A DNA stretch of 64,000 nt from Phycicoccus sp. CSK15P-2 (lineage in GTDB: Bacteria; Actinomycetota; Actinomycetes; Actinomycetales; Dermatophilaceae). Both the position numbers and the translations under genes were made by a program. The stretch spans positions 1-64,000 of the forward strand of contig NZ_JAFDVE010000004.1 of assembly GCF_016888005.1 (NCBI RefSeq). Reading direction: 5' to 3'. This document shows, one piece after another, positions 45,356 to 55,370 of the stretch. The stretch's first letter is position 1; each line of letters begins with the position of its first letter. The notes below the pieces were generated by a model. That model was not told the origin of the DNA, did not search any database, and saw nothing but the letters and a program-made list of their open reading frames with translations.

Positions 45356-45530
45356 CGTAGAAGGAACGAGGTGCCGGGAGGGCTCAGGGTGGGTCGGGGT
45401 CCGGGTAGGCCCACGGGGCGTCGACGTCGGGAGCGCCCACGACACCCGCCGACGTCAAGCGGGGGCCGTCTCGTTCACCTGCCGTTCATCTCAGGAGGGC
45501 CCAGCCGGGGTGTGCTGCGAGGATGGCCGG

Positions 45531-45995
45531 ATGACGGATCTCGACTGGAGCACCCGGGACGGCCTCGCGGCCATCAAGACCCATCTCGCGGCACGGATCG
45601 AGGGATGGCGTCCGCCGGTCGCGTACGCGGTGGGCATCTCGCCGGCCACCTCCTCGCCCGAGTGGGTGTTCCCGCACGTCAACGCCCCCGGCGGGGAGCA
45701 CGGGCTGCCTGCGGTCGTCCTCGCGACGATCCTCGGCCACGACGGCTCGACGGCCACCCTCCCGCTGGGCCGTGCCGACCTGGAGGCCGCGGTCGAGTCG
45801 CTCTCGCCGGCGGAGGCGTGCACCGACGTGCCGCACCCCAACCTGGCGGCCTGGCGCGAGGTGCTGCACGAGCTCGACGGCAACCCCGCCCGCGAGGCCC
45901 TCGCCGTCTTCGTCGCCGACCTCGCCGACCCGGTGGCGTCGGAGGCCGACGCGTCGATGCGGCTGACGTTCGAGGACGCCGACCCGGTGCTCTGA
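45531..45995 (+). CDS. Conserved-looking hypothetical protein
   Basis: 154 residues from the ATG at 45531; codon use is like its neighbours. Sequence is acidic and lacks signal peptide or membrane helices (WSTRDGLAAIKTHLAARIEGWRPP, then VFPHVNAPGGEHGLPAVVLATILGHDGS). No catalytic motif recognised. It stands alone before the groEL control region. Confidence 0.65.
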   Translation: MTDLDWSTRDGLAAIKTHLAARIEGWRPPVAYAVGISPATSSPEWVFPHVNAPGGEHGLPAVVLATILGHDGSTATLPLGRADLEAAVESLSPAEACTDVPHPNLAAWREVLHELDGNPAREALAVFVADLADPVASEADASMRLTFEDADPVL

Positions 45996-46077
45996 CGGCG
46001 ACGGCGCGGACCGGCCGTCCAGAAGCGGCTGTGCACGAGCTCCTCGCACAGCACCTCTCGTGGCGCGACGACGCGCG

Positions 46078-46104
46078 TTTGCACTCGCCGGGGGAGAGTG
46101 CCAA
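46078..46104 (+). promoter_or_regulatory. CIRCE element 1 (HrcA site)
   Basis: Two 9-nt arms with a 9-nt spacer: TTTGCACTC and GAGTGCCAA. Each differs from the CIRCE consensus arms (TTAGCACTC, GAGTGCTAA) at one base, and at equivalent positions. HrcA represses chaperonin genes through this element. Confidence 0.85.
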
Positions 46105-46113
46105 TAATGAGCC

Positions 46114-46140
46114 TTAGCACTCTCCTGGTGAGAGTGACAG
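46114..46140 (+). promoter_or_regulatory. CIRCE element 2, right arm degenerate
   Basis: Left arm TTAGCACTC is a perfect CIRCE half; nine nt later the right arm GAGTGACAG keeps only GAGTG plus an A. Nine nt separate it from element 1. Confidence 0.75.
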
Positions 46141-46159
46141 AATCCGACCGGCCCGGTGA

Positions 46160-47884
<1,725 letters not shown>

Positions 47885-47904
47885 CCCACCCCGCGTCACG
47901 CGAC

Positions 47905-47940
47905 CGACGGGCGGTCCTCCTGCGGGAGGGCCGCCCGTCG
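47905..47940 (+). terminator. groEL terminator
   Basis: Ten-bp perfect arms (47905-47914, 47931-47940) that continue inward through a G-T pair and CCTCC/GGGAGG, 20 nt after the groEL stop. Confidence 0.85.
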
Positions 47941-47987
47941 TCGTATTCGCCCCGCACCCGCACCGCCCGGACTCCGTCCTCCTCCTC

Positions 47988-48050
47988 GACATTTCGGGGT
48001 GACCCCGAAATGTCCACGAGACAAGGGTTCGGAAGCCATGTCTCGTGGAC
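47988..48050. repeat. Two overlapping inverted repeats after groEL
   Basis: First: 12-bp perfect arms 47988-47999 and 48003-48014, loop TGA. Second: 12-bp perfect arms 48012-48023 and 48039-48050, 15-nt loop beginning AGGGTTC. They share the triplet GTC, so the two hairpins are mutually exclusive at that point. They lie beyond the groEL terminator and 124 nt before the next gene. Confidence 0.75.
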
Positions 48051-48174
48051 GAACCGGGGTCTCGGGGCATCGGACACCTACGTCGTGGGCACAACGTCGT
48101 CCCGTCCTGCGCCGGGGTCGGACCAGGGTGCCTCCTGACAGCCATGGCACAGCCGGAGCGGGCAGGATGGGCGG

Positions 48175-49950
48175 ATGAGCCTCCACCCCACCGACCTCCC
48201 GGCCGAGGAACCGCTCGTCCTCGGGCCCCTCCTGCGCTACGTCGACGACACGTCGGCCACGGTGTGGGTGCGCACCGCGGACACGGCCACGGTCACCGTG
48301 ACCCGGGACGGACGCTCGTGGAGCTCCCCGACCTTCCGCGTCCACGGTTCGCACTACGCCCTCGTCGTCTGCGACGGGCTCGAGCCGGGAACCGACCATC
48401 CCTACGAGGTCGCCGTGGGCGGCGAGACGGTCTGGCCCCCGCCGGGCGCGCCCGAGAGCCGCATCCGCACCCTCGACCCGGACCGGCACCCGTACCTCGC
48501 GTTCGGCTCGTGCCGGACCATGGGCAGCCACGACGTCGCGGGGAACACCGAGCACGGCGTGGACGCCCTGCGCAGCCTCGGTGTCGCCCTGCGCGACGAC
48601 GCCGCCGCCGGTCGGCCCGACCTCCTGCTCCTGCTCGGCGACCAGGTCTACGCCGACACCACGCCGCACCCCGAGCTCGAGCTCTTCATGCGCAGCCGGC
48701 GCAGCCTCGAGGAGCCGCCGTACGACGAGATCAAGGACTACCCCGAGTACGACGAGCTCTACCGGCTCGCCTGGAGCGACCCCGTCATCCGCTGGGTGCT
48801 GTCGACCCTGCCCTCGGCGATGATCTTCGACGACCACGACATCCGCGACGACTGGAACACGTCGTGGTCCTGGCGGCAGGACATCCGGGCGACGACGTGG
48901 TGGCAGGAGCGCATCGTCTCCGGGCTCGCGTCGTACTGGGTGCACCAGCACATCGGCAACCTGTCCCCGGCCGACCTCGCCGAGGAGGAGGTCTACCGGC
49001 ACGTGCTCGAGCACGCCGCGGCGCGGCCGGAGGGGGAGGCCGGCGAGGAGCTCGACCTCACCGACAGGCTCGACGACCTCGCGGCCCGTGCCGACGCGCA
49101 GCCGGAGACCTACCGCTGGAGCTGCACCCGCGAGGTCGGGGACTGCCTCGTGGTGCTCCTCGACTCGCGCGCGGCCCGCGACCTCCAGCCCGGACACCGG
49201 TCGATGCTCGACGACGTCGAGATGCGCTGGCTCGACGACACGCTCCGCGGTGGCCACCGGCACGTGCTCGTCGGGACCTCGCTGCCGTTCCTCCTGCCAC
49301 CCGGGCTGCACGACCTCGAGGCGATGGACGAGGCGGTCGCCCAGGGGGCCTACGGGCGGCGGGCCGCACGTCTCGCGGAGAAGGTCCGCCGGGTCATCGA
49401 CCTCGAGCACTGGGCCGCGTTCAACGTGGGTTTCGACGAGGTGTCCGAGATGGTGATGAGCCTGGCCCGCGGCGAGCGCGGTCCCGCGCCGGCGACGGTG
49501 ACCTTCCTGTCCGGTGACGTCCACAACTCCTACATCGCCGAGGTCACCGACCCCGCGCAGTACGGCGCGCACTCCCGCGTCCTCCAGGCGGTCTGCTCGC
49601 CGATCCGCAACCCGATGCCCCGGGCGGTCCGTGTCGTGATGTCGATGCTGACCCGCTCGCTCGTCCGCCCGATGCGGTTCCTCACGAGCAGGTCGGAGCG
49701 GGTGCCCGACCCCGCCTACCCGTGGACCGTCACCGAGGGCCCGTGGTTCGACAACAACATCGCGCTGCTCCGCGTCGTCCAGGGCGGCCTCGAGCTCACC
49801 TGGGTCACGGGGGTCGTCGACGGTGACACCGACCGGCCGACACTGCGGAAGGTGTACGGCACGCACATCGACGCGCGGGCCGCCGAGGACGCAGGCCCGG
49901 GGGCCGACCGGGGTGGACCCCGACGGCGGCTCCCCACCCCCGTCGCCTAG
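48175..49950 (+). CDS. PhoD-like metallophosphatase
   Basis: 591 residues of the alkaline phosphatase D/phosphodiesterase family. N-terminal beta domain (LVLGPLLRYVDDTSATVWVRT), then metal-site motifs LLLLLGDQVYADTT, FDDHDIRDDWNTSW and TFLSGDVHNSYIAEV. The Sec/Tat signal of typical PhoD is missing, so the enzyme is likely cytoplasmic or the true start lies elsewhere. Substrate unknown; related proteins act on phosphodiesters and nucleotides. Confidence 0.85.
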   Translation: MSLHPTDLPAEEPLVLGPLLRYVDDTSATVWVRTADTATVTVTRDGRSWSSPTFRVHGSHYALVVCDGLEPGTDHPYEVAVGGETVWPPPGAPESRIRTLDPDRHPYLAFGSCRTMGSHDVAGNTEHGVDALRSLGVALRDDAAAGRPDLLLLLGDQVYADTTPHPELELFMRSRRSLEEPPYDEIKDYPEYDELYRLAWSDPVIRWVLSTLPSAMIFDDHDIRDDWNTSWSWRQDIRATTWWQERIVSGLASYWVHQHIGNLSPADLAEEEVYRHVLEHAAARPEGEAGEELDLTDRLDDLAARADAQPETYRWSCTREVGDCLVVLLDSRAARDLQPGHRSMLDDVEMRWLDDTLRGGHRHVLVGTSLPFLLPPGLHDLEAMDEAVAQGAYGRRAARLAEKVRRVIDLEHWAAFNVGFDEVSEMVMSLARGERGPAPATVTFLSGDVHNSYIAEVTDPAQYGAHSRVLQAVCSPIRNPMPRAVRVVMSMLTRSLVRPMRFLTSRSERVPDPAYPWTVTEGPWFDNNIALLRVVQGGLELTWVTGVVDGDTDRPTLRKVYGTHIDARAAEDAGPGADRGGPRRRLPTPVA

Positions 49951-49959
49951 CGTTTCCCC

Positions 49960-50778
49960 ATGAGCACCCCCGAGCCCTCCCCGACCGCCGGGGCCACGGG
50001 CCCCTCGGTGCCCGCCGGCCCCGACCCGACGGCGCCCTCCGGACGGGCGGCCGCCGCACGGGTCGAGGACCTCACCAAGGTGTACGGCAGCGGTGACACC
50101 CGGGTCGTCGCGCTCGACGCCGTGAGTCTCGAGCTGCACGCCGGCGAGTTCACCGCGATCATGGGCCGCTCCGGCTCCGGCAAGTCGACCCTCATGCATT
50201 GCGCCGCGGGCCTGGACGCCGCGACCTCCGGGCAGGTGTACCTCGGCGACGTCGACCTCACGACGCTCAAGGAGCGCCGCCTCACCGAGCTGCGCCGGGA
50301 CCGCATCGGCTTCGTCTTCCAGGCGTTCAACCTGGTCCCGACGCTCACCGCCGAGGAGAACATCACCCTGCCGCTCGCGATCGCCGGCCGACGGCCGGAC
50401 CCGGCCTGGTTCGACGAGGTCGTCGACACCGTCGGCCTGAGGGACCGTCTCGGGCACCGGCCGGGTGAGCTCTCGGGCGGCCAGCAGCAGCGGGTCGCCT
50501 GCGCGCGGGCGCTCGTCGGCCGCCCGGACGTCGTCTTCGCCGACGAGCCCACCGGCAACCTCGACTCGACCTCCGGCGCGGAGGTCCTCGCCTTCCTCCG
50601 CCGCGCCGTCGACGACCACGACCAGACCGTCGTCATGGTGACCCACGACCCCGGCGCCGCCAGCTGGACCGACCGCGTCGTCTTCCTCGCCGACGGCCGG
50701 GTCGTCGGCGAGCTGCGCGAACCCACCCCCGAGACCGTCCTCGAGCGGATGGCCGGGCTGGCCGACCCGGTGGCCTGA
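49960..50778 (+). CDS. ABC transporter ATP-binding protein (MacB/LolD type)
   Basis: 272 residues. Walker A GRSGSGKSTLMH, signature LSGGQQQRVACARAL, Walker B VVFADEPTGNLDS and switch His in VMVTHDPGA, with the GEFTAIMG and FQAFNLVPTLTAEEN segments of the MacB/LolD/FtsE class. The first 25 residues are a Ser/Pro/Ala-rich tail. It is 1 nt upstream of its permease gene. Confidence 0.93.
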   Translation: MSTPEPSPTAGATGPSVPAGPDPTAPSGRAAAARVEDLTKVYGSGDTRVVALDAVSLELHAGEFTAIMGRSGSGKSTLMHCAAGLDAATSGQVYLGDVDLTTLKERRLTELRRDRIGFVFQAFNLVPTLTAEENITLPLAIAGRRPDPAWFDEVVDTVGLRDRLGHRPGELSGGQQQRVACARALVGRPDVVFADEPTGNLDSTSGAEVLAFLRRAVDDHDQTVVMVTHDPGAASWTDRVVFLADGRVVGELREPTPETVLERMAGLADPVA

Positions 50779-50779
50779 G

Positions 50780-53332
50780 ATGCTCCGGGCCACCTGGCGC
50801 GGGATCCTCGCCCACAAGCTGAGGCTGGTCCTCAGCGGGGTGGCCGTCGTCCTCGGGGTCGCGTTCGTCGCCGGCTCCTACGTCTTCACCGACACCCTCG
50901 ACCGCGCCTTCCAGGGGCTTACCCAGGGCACGGTCGGCGATGTCATCGTCCGTCCCGTCGGAGGCGCGGGAGGAGCGCCGGGCGCCGGCCAGGGTGGGAC
51001 CCGGACGGTCCCGGACGACCTCGTCGGGACCCTCGCCGCGGTGCCCGGCGCGGCCCGCGCGGACGGCAGGGTGGCCGCGTTCGGCACGTACGTCGTCGAC
51101 CGCGACGGCAAGCTCGTCGGCAGCAACGGCCCGCCCGGCATCGTCGTGTCCTACAGCGACGGCCCGGCCGCCCGCGGACTGCCGACCTCCACCCTCGAGA
51201 CCGGACGGTGGCCGGGCGCGTCGGGTGAGGTCGTGCTCGACACGAACACCGCGGCCCGTGCGGGCTACCGGCCCGGTGACGAGGTGCCGCTCGTCACCTC
51301 GACGGCCCGCCCCGACCTCACCGTGACCCTCGTCGGGACCGCGGAGTTCGCGGGGACGTCGGTCGTCGGCGCGAGCGTCGTGATGTTCGACGCCGAGCAG
51401 GCCCAGGAGCTCTACCTCGGCGGGGCCGGACAGTGGTCCACGGTGTGGGTGACGGCCGCCGACGGGACCAGTCAGGACGAGCTGGTCGCGGCCGTCCGGT
51501 CGGAGCTTCCCGAGGGGTTCGAGGCGACGACGGGGGACGCCGCGGCGCAGCGGACCGCGAACCGCATCGACGAGGCGCTCTCGTTCGTCACGACGTTCCT
51601 CCTCGTCTTCGCCGGTGTCGCCCTGACCGTGGGGGCCTTCCTCATCGTCAACACCTTCTCGATCCTCGTCGCGCAGCGCAGCCGGGAGCTCGCACTGCTC
51701 CGCGCGATCGGCGCGAGCCGGCGGCAGGTGTCGCGCTCGGTGCTCCTCGAGGCCCTCGTCGTCGGTCTCGTCGGCTCGGCCCTCGGGGTGGCGCTCGGCG
51801 TGGTCCTCGCGCTCGGGATCCGCTGGGTGTTCGGCCGGGTCGGGCTCGACCTCGGGGTCAGCGCGCTCGAGCTGCGGCCGCGGACCGTCGTCGTCGCGCT
51901 CGTCGTCGGGGTGCTCGTCACGGTCGTCGCGGCCTACCTGCCGGCCCGCCGGGCCGGTGCGGTGCCGCCGGTCGCCGCGATGCGCGACGACGTCGTCCTC
52001 GCCGAGGGCGGGATGCGCCGCCGCCTCGCCGTCGGGGCCGTGCTCCTGGCCGCCGGTGCCGCGGGGATGGCGGCGGGGCTCGCAGGCCGGGGCAGCGAGC
52101 CCACCTACGTGCTCGGAGCAGGGACGTTCGGGGTGCTCGTGGGGACGGCACTGCTCAGCCCCGTGCTCGGTCGTCCGGTGCTCGGGGTGCTCGGACGGCT
52201 GTACCGGAAGGGATTCGGGGCGGTCGGCCGGATGGCGGAGCAGAACGCGCGGCGCAACCCACGGCGCACCGGGGCGACGGCGTCGGCGCTGATGATCGGC
52301 GTATCGCTCGTCACCCTCATGTCGGTGCTCGGGGCGTCGGCGAAGGCCAGCCTGGACAAGGCGCTGGCCGAGGACATCGTCGCCGACTACATCGTCTCGA
52401 GCGTCGTCGGCCAGGGCTTCTCGGCGGCCATCACGGACGCCGTGGCCGCCACGGACGGGGTCGAGACGGTCGTCCGGGTGCGGGGCGCACGGCTCGAGGT
52501 GGACGGCGACCGTGAGTTCGCCACGGGGGTCGACCCCGACGCCGTGACCCGGGTGGCGACGCCAGACGTCGTGTCGGGCTCGCTCGCCGACCTCGGGACC
52601 GACGGCATCGCGCTGTCCGACGAGTACGCCGTCGGCCACGGTCTCGCGGTGGGGTCGGCGGTGACCCTCGGGTTCGCGGGGGACGAGCGGGCCGTGACGG
52701 TCGTCGCGACCTACGTCGAGGACGCGGTCCTCGTCTCGGACGTCACGATGTCGCTCGAGGCGTTCGACGAGCTCGGGGTGCCGCCCACCGACCGCACGGC
52801 GTTCGTCCTCGCCCGTCCGGGGACCGACCGCGACGCCCTGCGCGCCGCGCTGGACGAGGCCGTCGCGGACCTCCCCACCGTCACGGTGGCCGACCAGGCC
52901 GAGTTCGCCGCCGAGCAGCGCGAGCCCATCGACCGGCTGCTCTTCATCGTCTACGCCCTGCTCGGCCTCGCCGTGGTCATCGCCGTCCTCGGCATCGTCA
53001 ACACCCTCGCGCTGTCGGTGGTCGAGCGGGTACGCGAGATCGGCCTGCTGCGTGCCGTGGGCCTCAGCAGGCGCCAGCTGCGCTCGATGCTGCGGCTGGA
53101 GTCGGTGGCCATCGCGGTGCTCGGTGCGGTGCTCGGCATCGTCCTCGGGCTCGTCTTCTCCGTGGCGCTGCAGCGCTCGCTCGCCGACGACGGCATCGAC
53201 GTCCTCGCCGTGCCGTGGTGGCAGCTGGCCGGGTTCGTCGCGGTCGCTGCGCTCGTCGGGGTCCTGGCGGCGGTCTGGCCGGGGCGGCGGGCCGCGCGGC
53301 TCGACGTGCTGCGGGCCATCGCCACGGAGTAG
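50780..53332 (+). CDS. FtsX-like ABC transporter permease
   Basis: 850 residues. A first helix (LVLSGVAVVLGVAFVAGSYVFTDTL), a large extracytoplasmic domain, and two FtsX-type membrane blocks, one near 255-420 (LLRAIGASRRQVSRSVLLEALVVGLVGSALGV) and one at the C terminus (LLRAVGLSRRQLRSMLRLESVAIAVLGAVLGIVLG). This double architecture marks MacB-type systems that move lipids, peptides or drive envelope work rather than simple import. Cargo unknown. Confidence 0.92.
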   Translation: MLRATWRGILAHKLRLVLSGVAVVLGVAFVAGSYVFTDTLDRAFQGLTQGTVGDVIVRPVGGAGGAPGAGQGGTRTVPDDLVGTLAAVPGAARADGRVAAFGTYVVDRDGKLVGSNGPPGIVVSYSDGPAARGLPTSTLETGRWPGASGEVVLDTNTAARAGYRPGDEVPLVTSTARPDLTVTLVGTAEFAGTSVVGASVVMFDAEQAQELYLGGAGQWSTVWVTAADGTSQDELVAAVRSELPEGFEATTGDAAAQRTANRIDEALSFVTTFLLVFAGVALTVGAFLIVNTFSILVAQRSRELALLRAIGASRRQVSRSVLLEALVVGLVGSALGVALGVVLALGIRWVFGRVGLDLGVSALELRPRTVVVALVVGVLVTVVAAYLPARRAGAVPPVAAMRDDVVLAEGGMRRRLAVGAVLLAAGAAGMAAGLAGRGSEPTYVLGAGTFGVLVGTALLSPVLGRPVLGVLGRLYRKGFGAVGRMAEQNARRNPRRTGATASALMIGVSLVTLMSVLGASAKASLDKALAEDIVADYIVSSVVGQGFSAAITDAVAATDGVETVVRVRGARLEVDGDREFATGVDPDAVTRVATPDVVSGSLADLGTDGIALSDEYAVGHGLAVGSAVTLGFAGDERAVTVVATYVEDAVLVSDVTMSLEAFDELGVPPTDRTAFVLARPGTDRDALRAALDEAVADLPTVTVADQAEFAAEQREPIDRLLFIVYALLGLAVVIAVLGIVNTLALSVVERVREIGLLRAVGLSRRQLRSMLRLESVAIAVLGAVLGIVLGLVFSVALQRSLADDGIDVLAVPWWQLAGFVAVAALVGVLAAVWPGRRAARLDVLRAIATE

Positions 53333-53355
53333 CCGCACGGCGGCGTGCGCCGGGT

Positions 53356-53389
53356 GGCAGGAGGGCGGTCCCCTGCCGGCCCTCCTGCC
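53356..53389. terminator. Bidirectional terminator between permease and WXG100 genes
   Basis: Perfect 11-bp arms (53356-53366, 53379-53389) with a 12-nt loop in the 66-nt convergent gap. Confidence 0.75.
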
Positions 53390-53398
53390 CGCGACGCG

Positions 53399-53689
53399 CT
53401 AGGAGAACATCCGCACGGCCTGGGCCTCGGTGTCGGCGTACTGCGACCCGGCCGCCCCGAGCACCTGGCCGATCGAGTCGAGGCTCTCGCGCACCTGCTG
53501 CTGGGTGCCGCGCCACTGGGTGACGACGCCCTGGAACTGCGTGGACGCCGTGCCGGTCCACGCGTCCTGCAGGCCGGTGAGCCGGGCGAGCATGACACCG
53601 ACCTGCCCCTCGATCTCGGACGAGATGCGCGCGACGTCCGCGGACGCGGCGGCGATGCGGTCGGTGTCGACCTGGAACTGTGCAGCCAT
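53399..53689 (-). CDS. WXG100/ESAT-6-like protein
   Basis: 96 residues folding as a helical hairpin. The turn carries the signature Trp-x-Gly as AWTGTAS, with long amphipathic helices on both sides (AASADVARISSEIEGQVGVML and RESLDSIGQVLGAAG). Such proteins are secreted by type VII (ESX) systems, but no Esx machinery gene, PE/PPE protein or second WXG100 gene adjoins it. Start at the ATG before AAQFQVDT; the open frame continues upstream without homology. Confidence 0.88.
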   Translation of the reverse strand: MAAQFQVDTDRIAAASADVARISSEIEGQVGVMLARLTGLQDAWTGTASTQFQGVVTQWRGTQQQVRESLDSIGQVLGAAGSQYADTEAQAVRMFS

Positions 53690-53845
53690 GTGGGGTCCAC
53701 CCCTTCGGTCGTGGGCGGCCCGGACGGCCACCCTCGTCCTCCGACGCTAGGCCGGACCGGGCGTCCGGCCGCGAGGTTTTCCACAGACGCCCCCGCAGCG
53801 CCCGTCGGGACCACCGTGGCGGGGACCACGTCCTAGGCTCGCGGC

Positions 53846-54622
53846 GTGGCCATCCTCGTCGACCCGCCCCGGTTCGAGGCGCACGGGCGGCGCTGGTCCC
53901 ACCTCGTGAGCGACACGAGCCTCGATGAGCTGCACGCCTTCGCGGAGCGCTGCGGCATCCCGCGCGCCGCCTTCGAGGGCGACCACTACGACGTCCCCGA
54001 GGAGCGCTACGACGCGGTCGTCGCGGCCGGCGCGCTGCCCGTCCAGGGCCGAGAGGTCGTCCGGGCCCTCGTCGGGAGCGGGCTGCGGATGCAGAAGCGG
54101 CGCGGGGACATCGGCGTCGCACGGGTCACCGGGGTCTCCTTCCCGGACGGCACCTCCGCCGACGTCGACCTCATCCGTTCCGCGCGCGAGGCCCACGCGG
54201 CCCGGGTCTTCGCCGCGATGGTCTACGTGCGCGACGCTCGGGGGGACTTCGCGGTCGTCCGGTCGGTGCGGCGGGACCAGTGGGGCGCTCCCGGCGGATG
54301 GCGTGAGCCGCACGAGTCGGTGCGGGAGAACGCCGTGCGCGAGGCCACGGAGGAGGTGGGCATCCGGCTCGACCCGGCCGCGCTGCGCGCCGTCGGGTAC
54401 GAGCGCTTCCACCACCGCACCGCCGGCGGCCTGTGGCGTGAGGGACAGGACATCCTCCAGGTGTACGTCGTCGACCTCCCGGAGGTCAGGCCGTCGCTGT
54501 CGTCGACGCTCGACGACACCGACGAGCGCCGCTGGGTCACCTGGGACGAGCTCGAGGCGCTGTGCGGCGACCACTTCTACTGGCCGCTCGTCGCCGCCAC
54601 CCTCACGCCGCGAGCCGACTGA
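53846..54622 (+). CDS. DUF4031-Nudix hydrolase fusion
   Basis: 258 residues. Residues 1-88 are DUF4031 (AILVDPPRFEAHGRRWSHLVSD, HYDVPEERYDAVVAAGA). Residues about 110-245 are a Nudix domain with a complete box, Gly-x5-Glu-x7-Arg-Glu-x2-Glu-Glu-x-Gly, in the segment GGWREPHESVREN and REATEEVGI. Nudix enzymes split nucleoside diphosphate derivatives; substrate unknown. Its 3' end overlaps the opposite HD-domain gene by 20 nt. Confidence 0.88.
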   Translation: MAILVDPPRFEAHGRRWSHLVSDTSLDELHAFAERCGIPRAAFEGDHYDVPEERYDAVVAAGALPVQGREVVRALVGSGLRMQKRRGDIGVARVTGVSFPDGTSADVDLIRSAREAHAARVFAAMVYVRDARGDFAVVRSVRRDQWGAPGGWREPHESVRENAVREATEEVGIRLDPAALRAVGYERFHHRTAGGLWREGQDILQVYVVDLPEVRPSLSSTLDDTDERRWVTWDELEALCGDHFYWPLVAATLTPRAD

Positions 54623-55259
54623 GCTCGCGGGCCAGGTTCTCGCGCGCCGCCGGCTCCCACGTCCGCCGCGCGTGCGGGGTGGCGTACACGTGCGGCCGGA
54701 CGAGGAACGGCCGCAGCACCGCGCTGCGACCCGCGGCGTAGTCGGCGGTGGTGACGTGCGCGTACTCCGCACGCACCTGGACGCAGTACTCGTCGAAGCG
54801 GGGGGTCGGCGCGGAGAGGACCCAGAGGTCGGCGTCGTGCAGCAGGACCCGGGCCGGTGCGGCGTGCCGGGCGTCGACCTCGTGGGCGGCGGTGTCGAGG
54901 ACGACCGTGGCGACGTCGTCGACGAGTACGTCGTCGGCGCCCAGGGTGGCGAGGCACTCGACGGCGTAGCGTGCGCTCGCCCGCTCGTTGTCCGCACCGG
55001 TGACCGGGGAGTAGACGGCGTCGTGGAACCAGGCGGCGAGGAGCGCGACCGACCGCTCGCGGCCGCGCACCCGTAGCGCCTTGCACAGCTCGTCGACGGC
55101 CGCGATGACCTCCGCCAGGTGGGTCGAGTCGTGGTAGTGCCGGTGTGGCTCGTCCCAGCGGGCGACGAGGTCGCGCCCCACGGCGGCCAGGGCTGCGTCG
55201 TCCACCCCGTCGAGCGCACCGCGGGCGTCCGCCGCCCACCGGTCCGTCAACGACTGCAT
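54603..55259 (-). CDS. HD-domain metal-dependent hydrolase
   Basis: 218 residues. The metal site is built from His in HRHYHDSTHLAEVI, the HD pair in LLAAWFHDAVYSP, and a downstream Asp in LLHDADLWVLSAP. This is the predicted HD-superfamily form often annotated as a metal-dependent phosphohydrolase. The substrate is unknown. Convergent 20-bp overlap with the Nudix gene. Confidence 0.85.
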   Translation of the reverse strand: MQSLTDRWAADARGALDGVDDAALAAVGRDLVARWDEPHRHYHDSTHLAEVIAAVDELCKALRVRGRERSVALLAAWFHDAVYSPVTGADNERASARYAVECLATLGADDVLVDDVATVVLDTAAHEVDARHAAPARVLLHDADLWVLSAPTPRFDEYCVQVRAEYAHVTTADYAAGRSAVLRPFLVRPHVYATPHARRTWEPAARENLARELSRLAA

Positions 55260-55370
55260 CGGGTCACTCTCGCAGACCGGCGGCCGGATCGGCGCCCGAC
55301 CGCCGGGGCGCTCCGCACCGTGGGCGTCGGTCGTTCTCCCGGTGCGCCCGCAGCCCGCTCGGCCGGGCCC

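Larger units (their letters stand above)
45218..45530. other. 313-nt gap with a terminator and a long perfect hairpin
   Basis: Holds the terminator at 45242-45275 and the 23-bp inverted repeat at 45305-45355. The remaining 170 nt contain no ORF with codon character and no RNA gene that I can recognise; AGGAGG at 45493 is too far from the next ATG to serve it. Confidence 0.7.
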
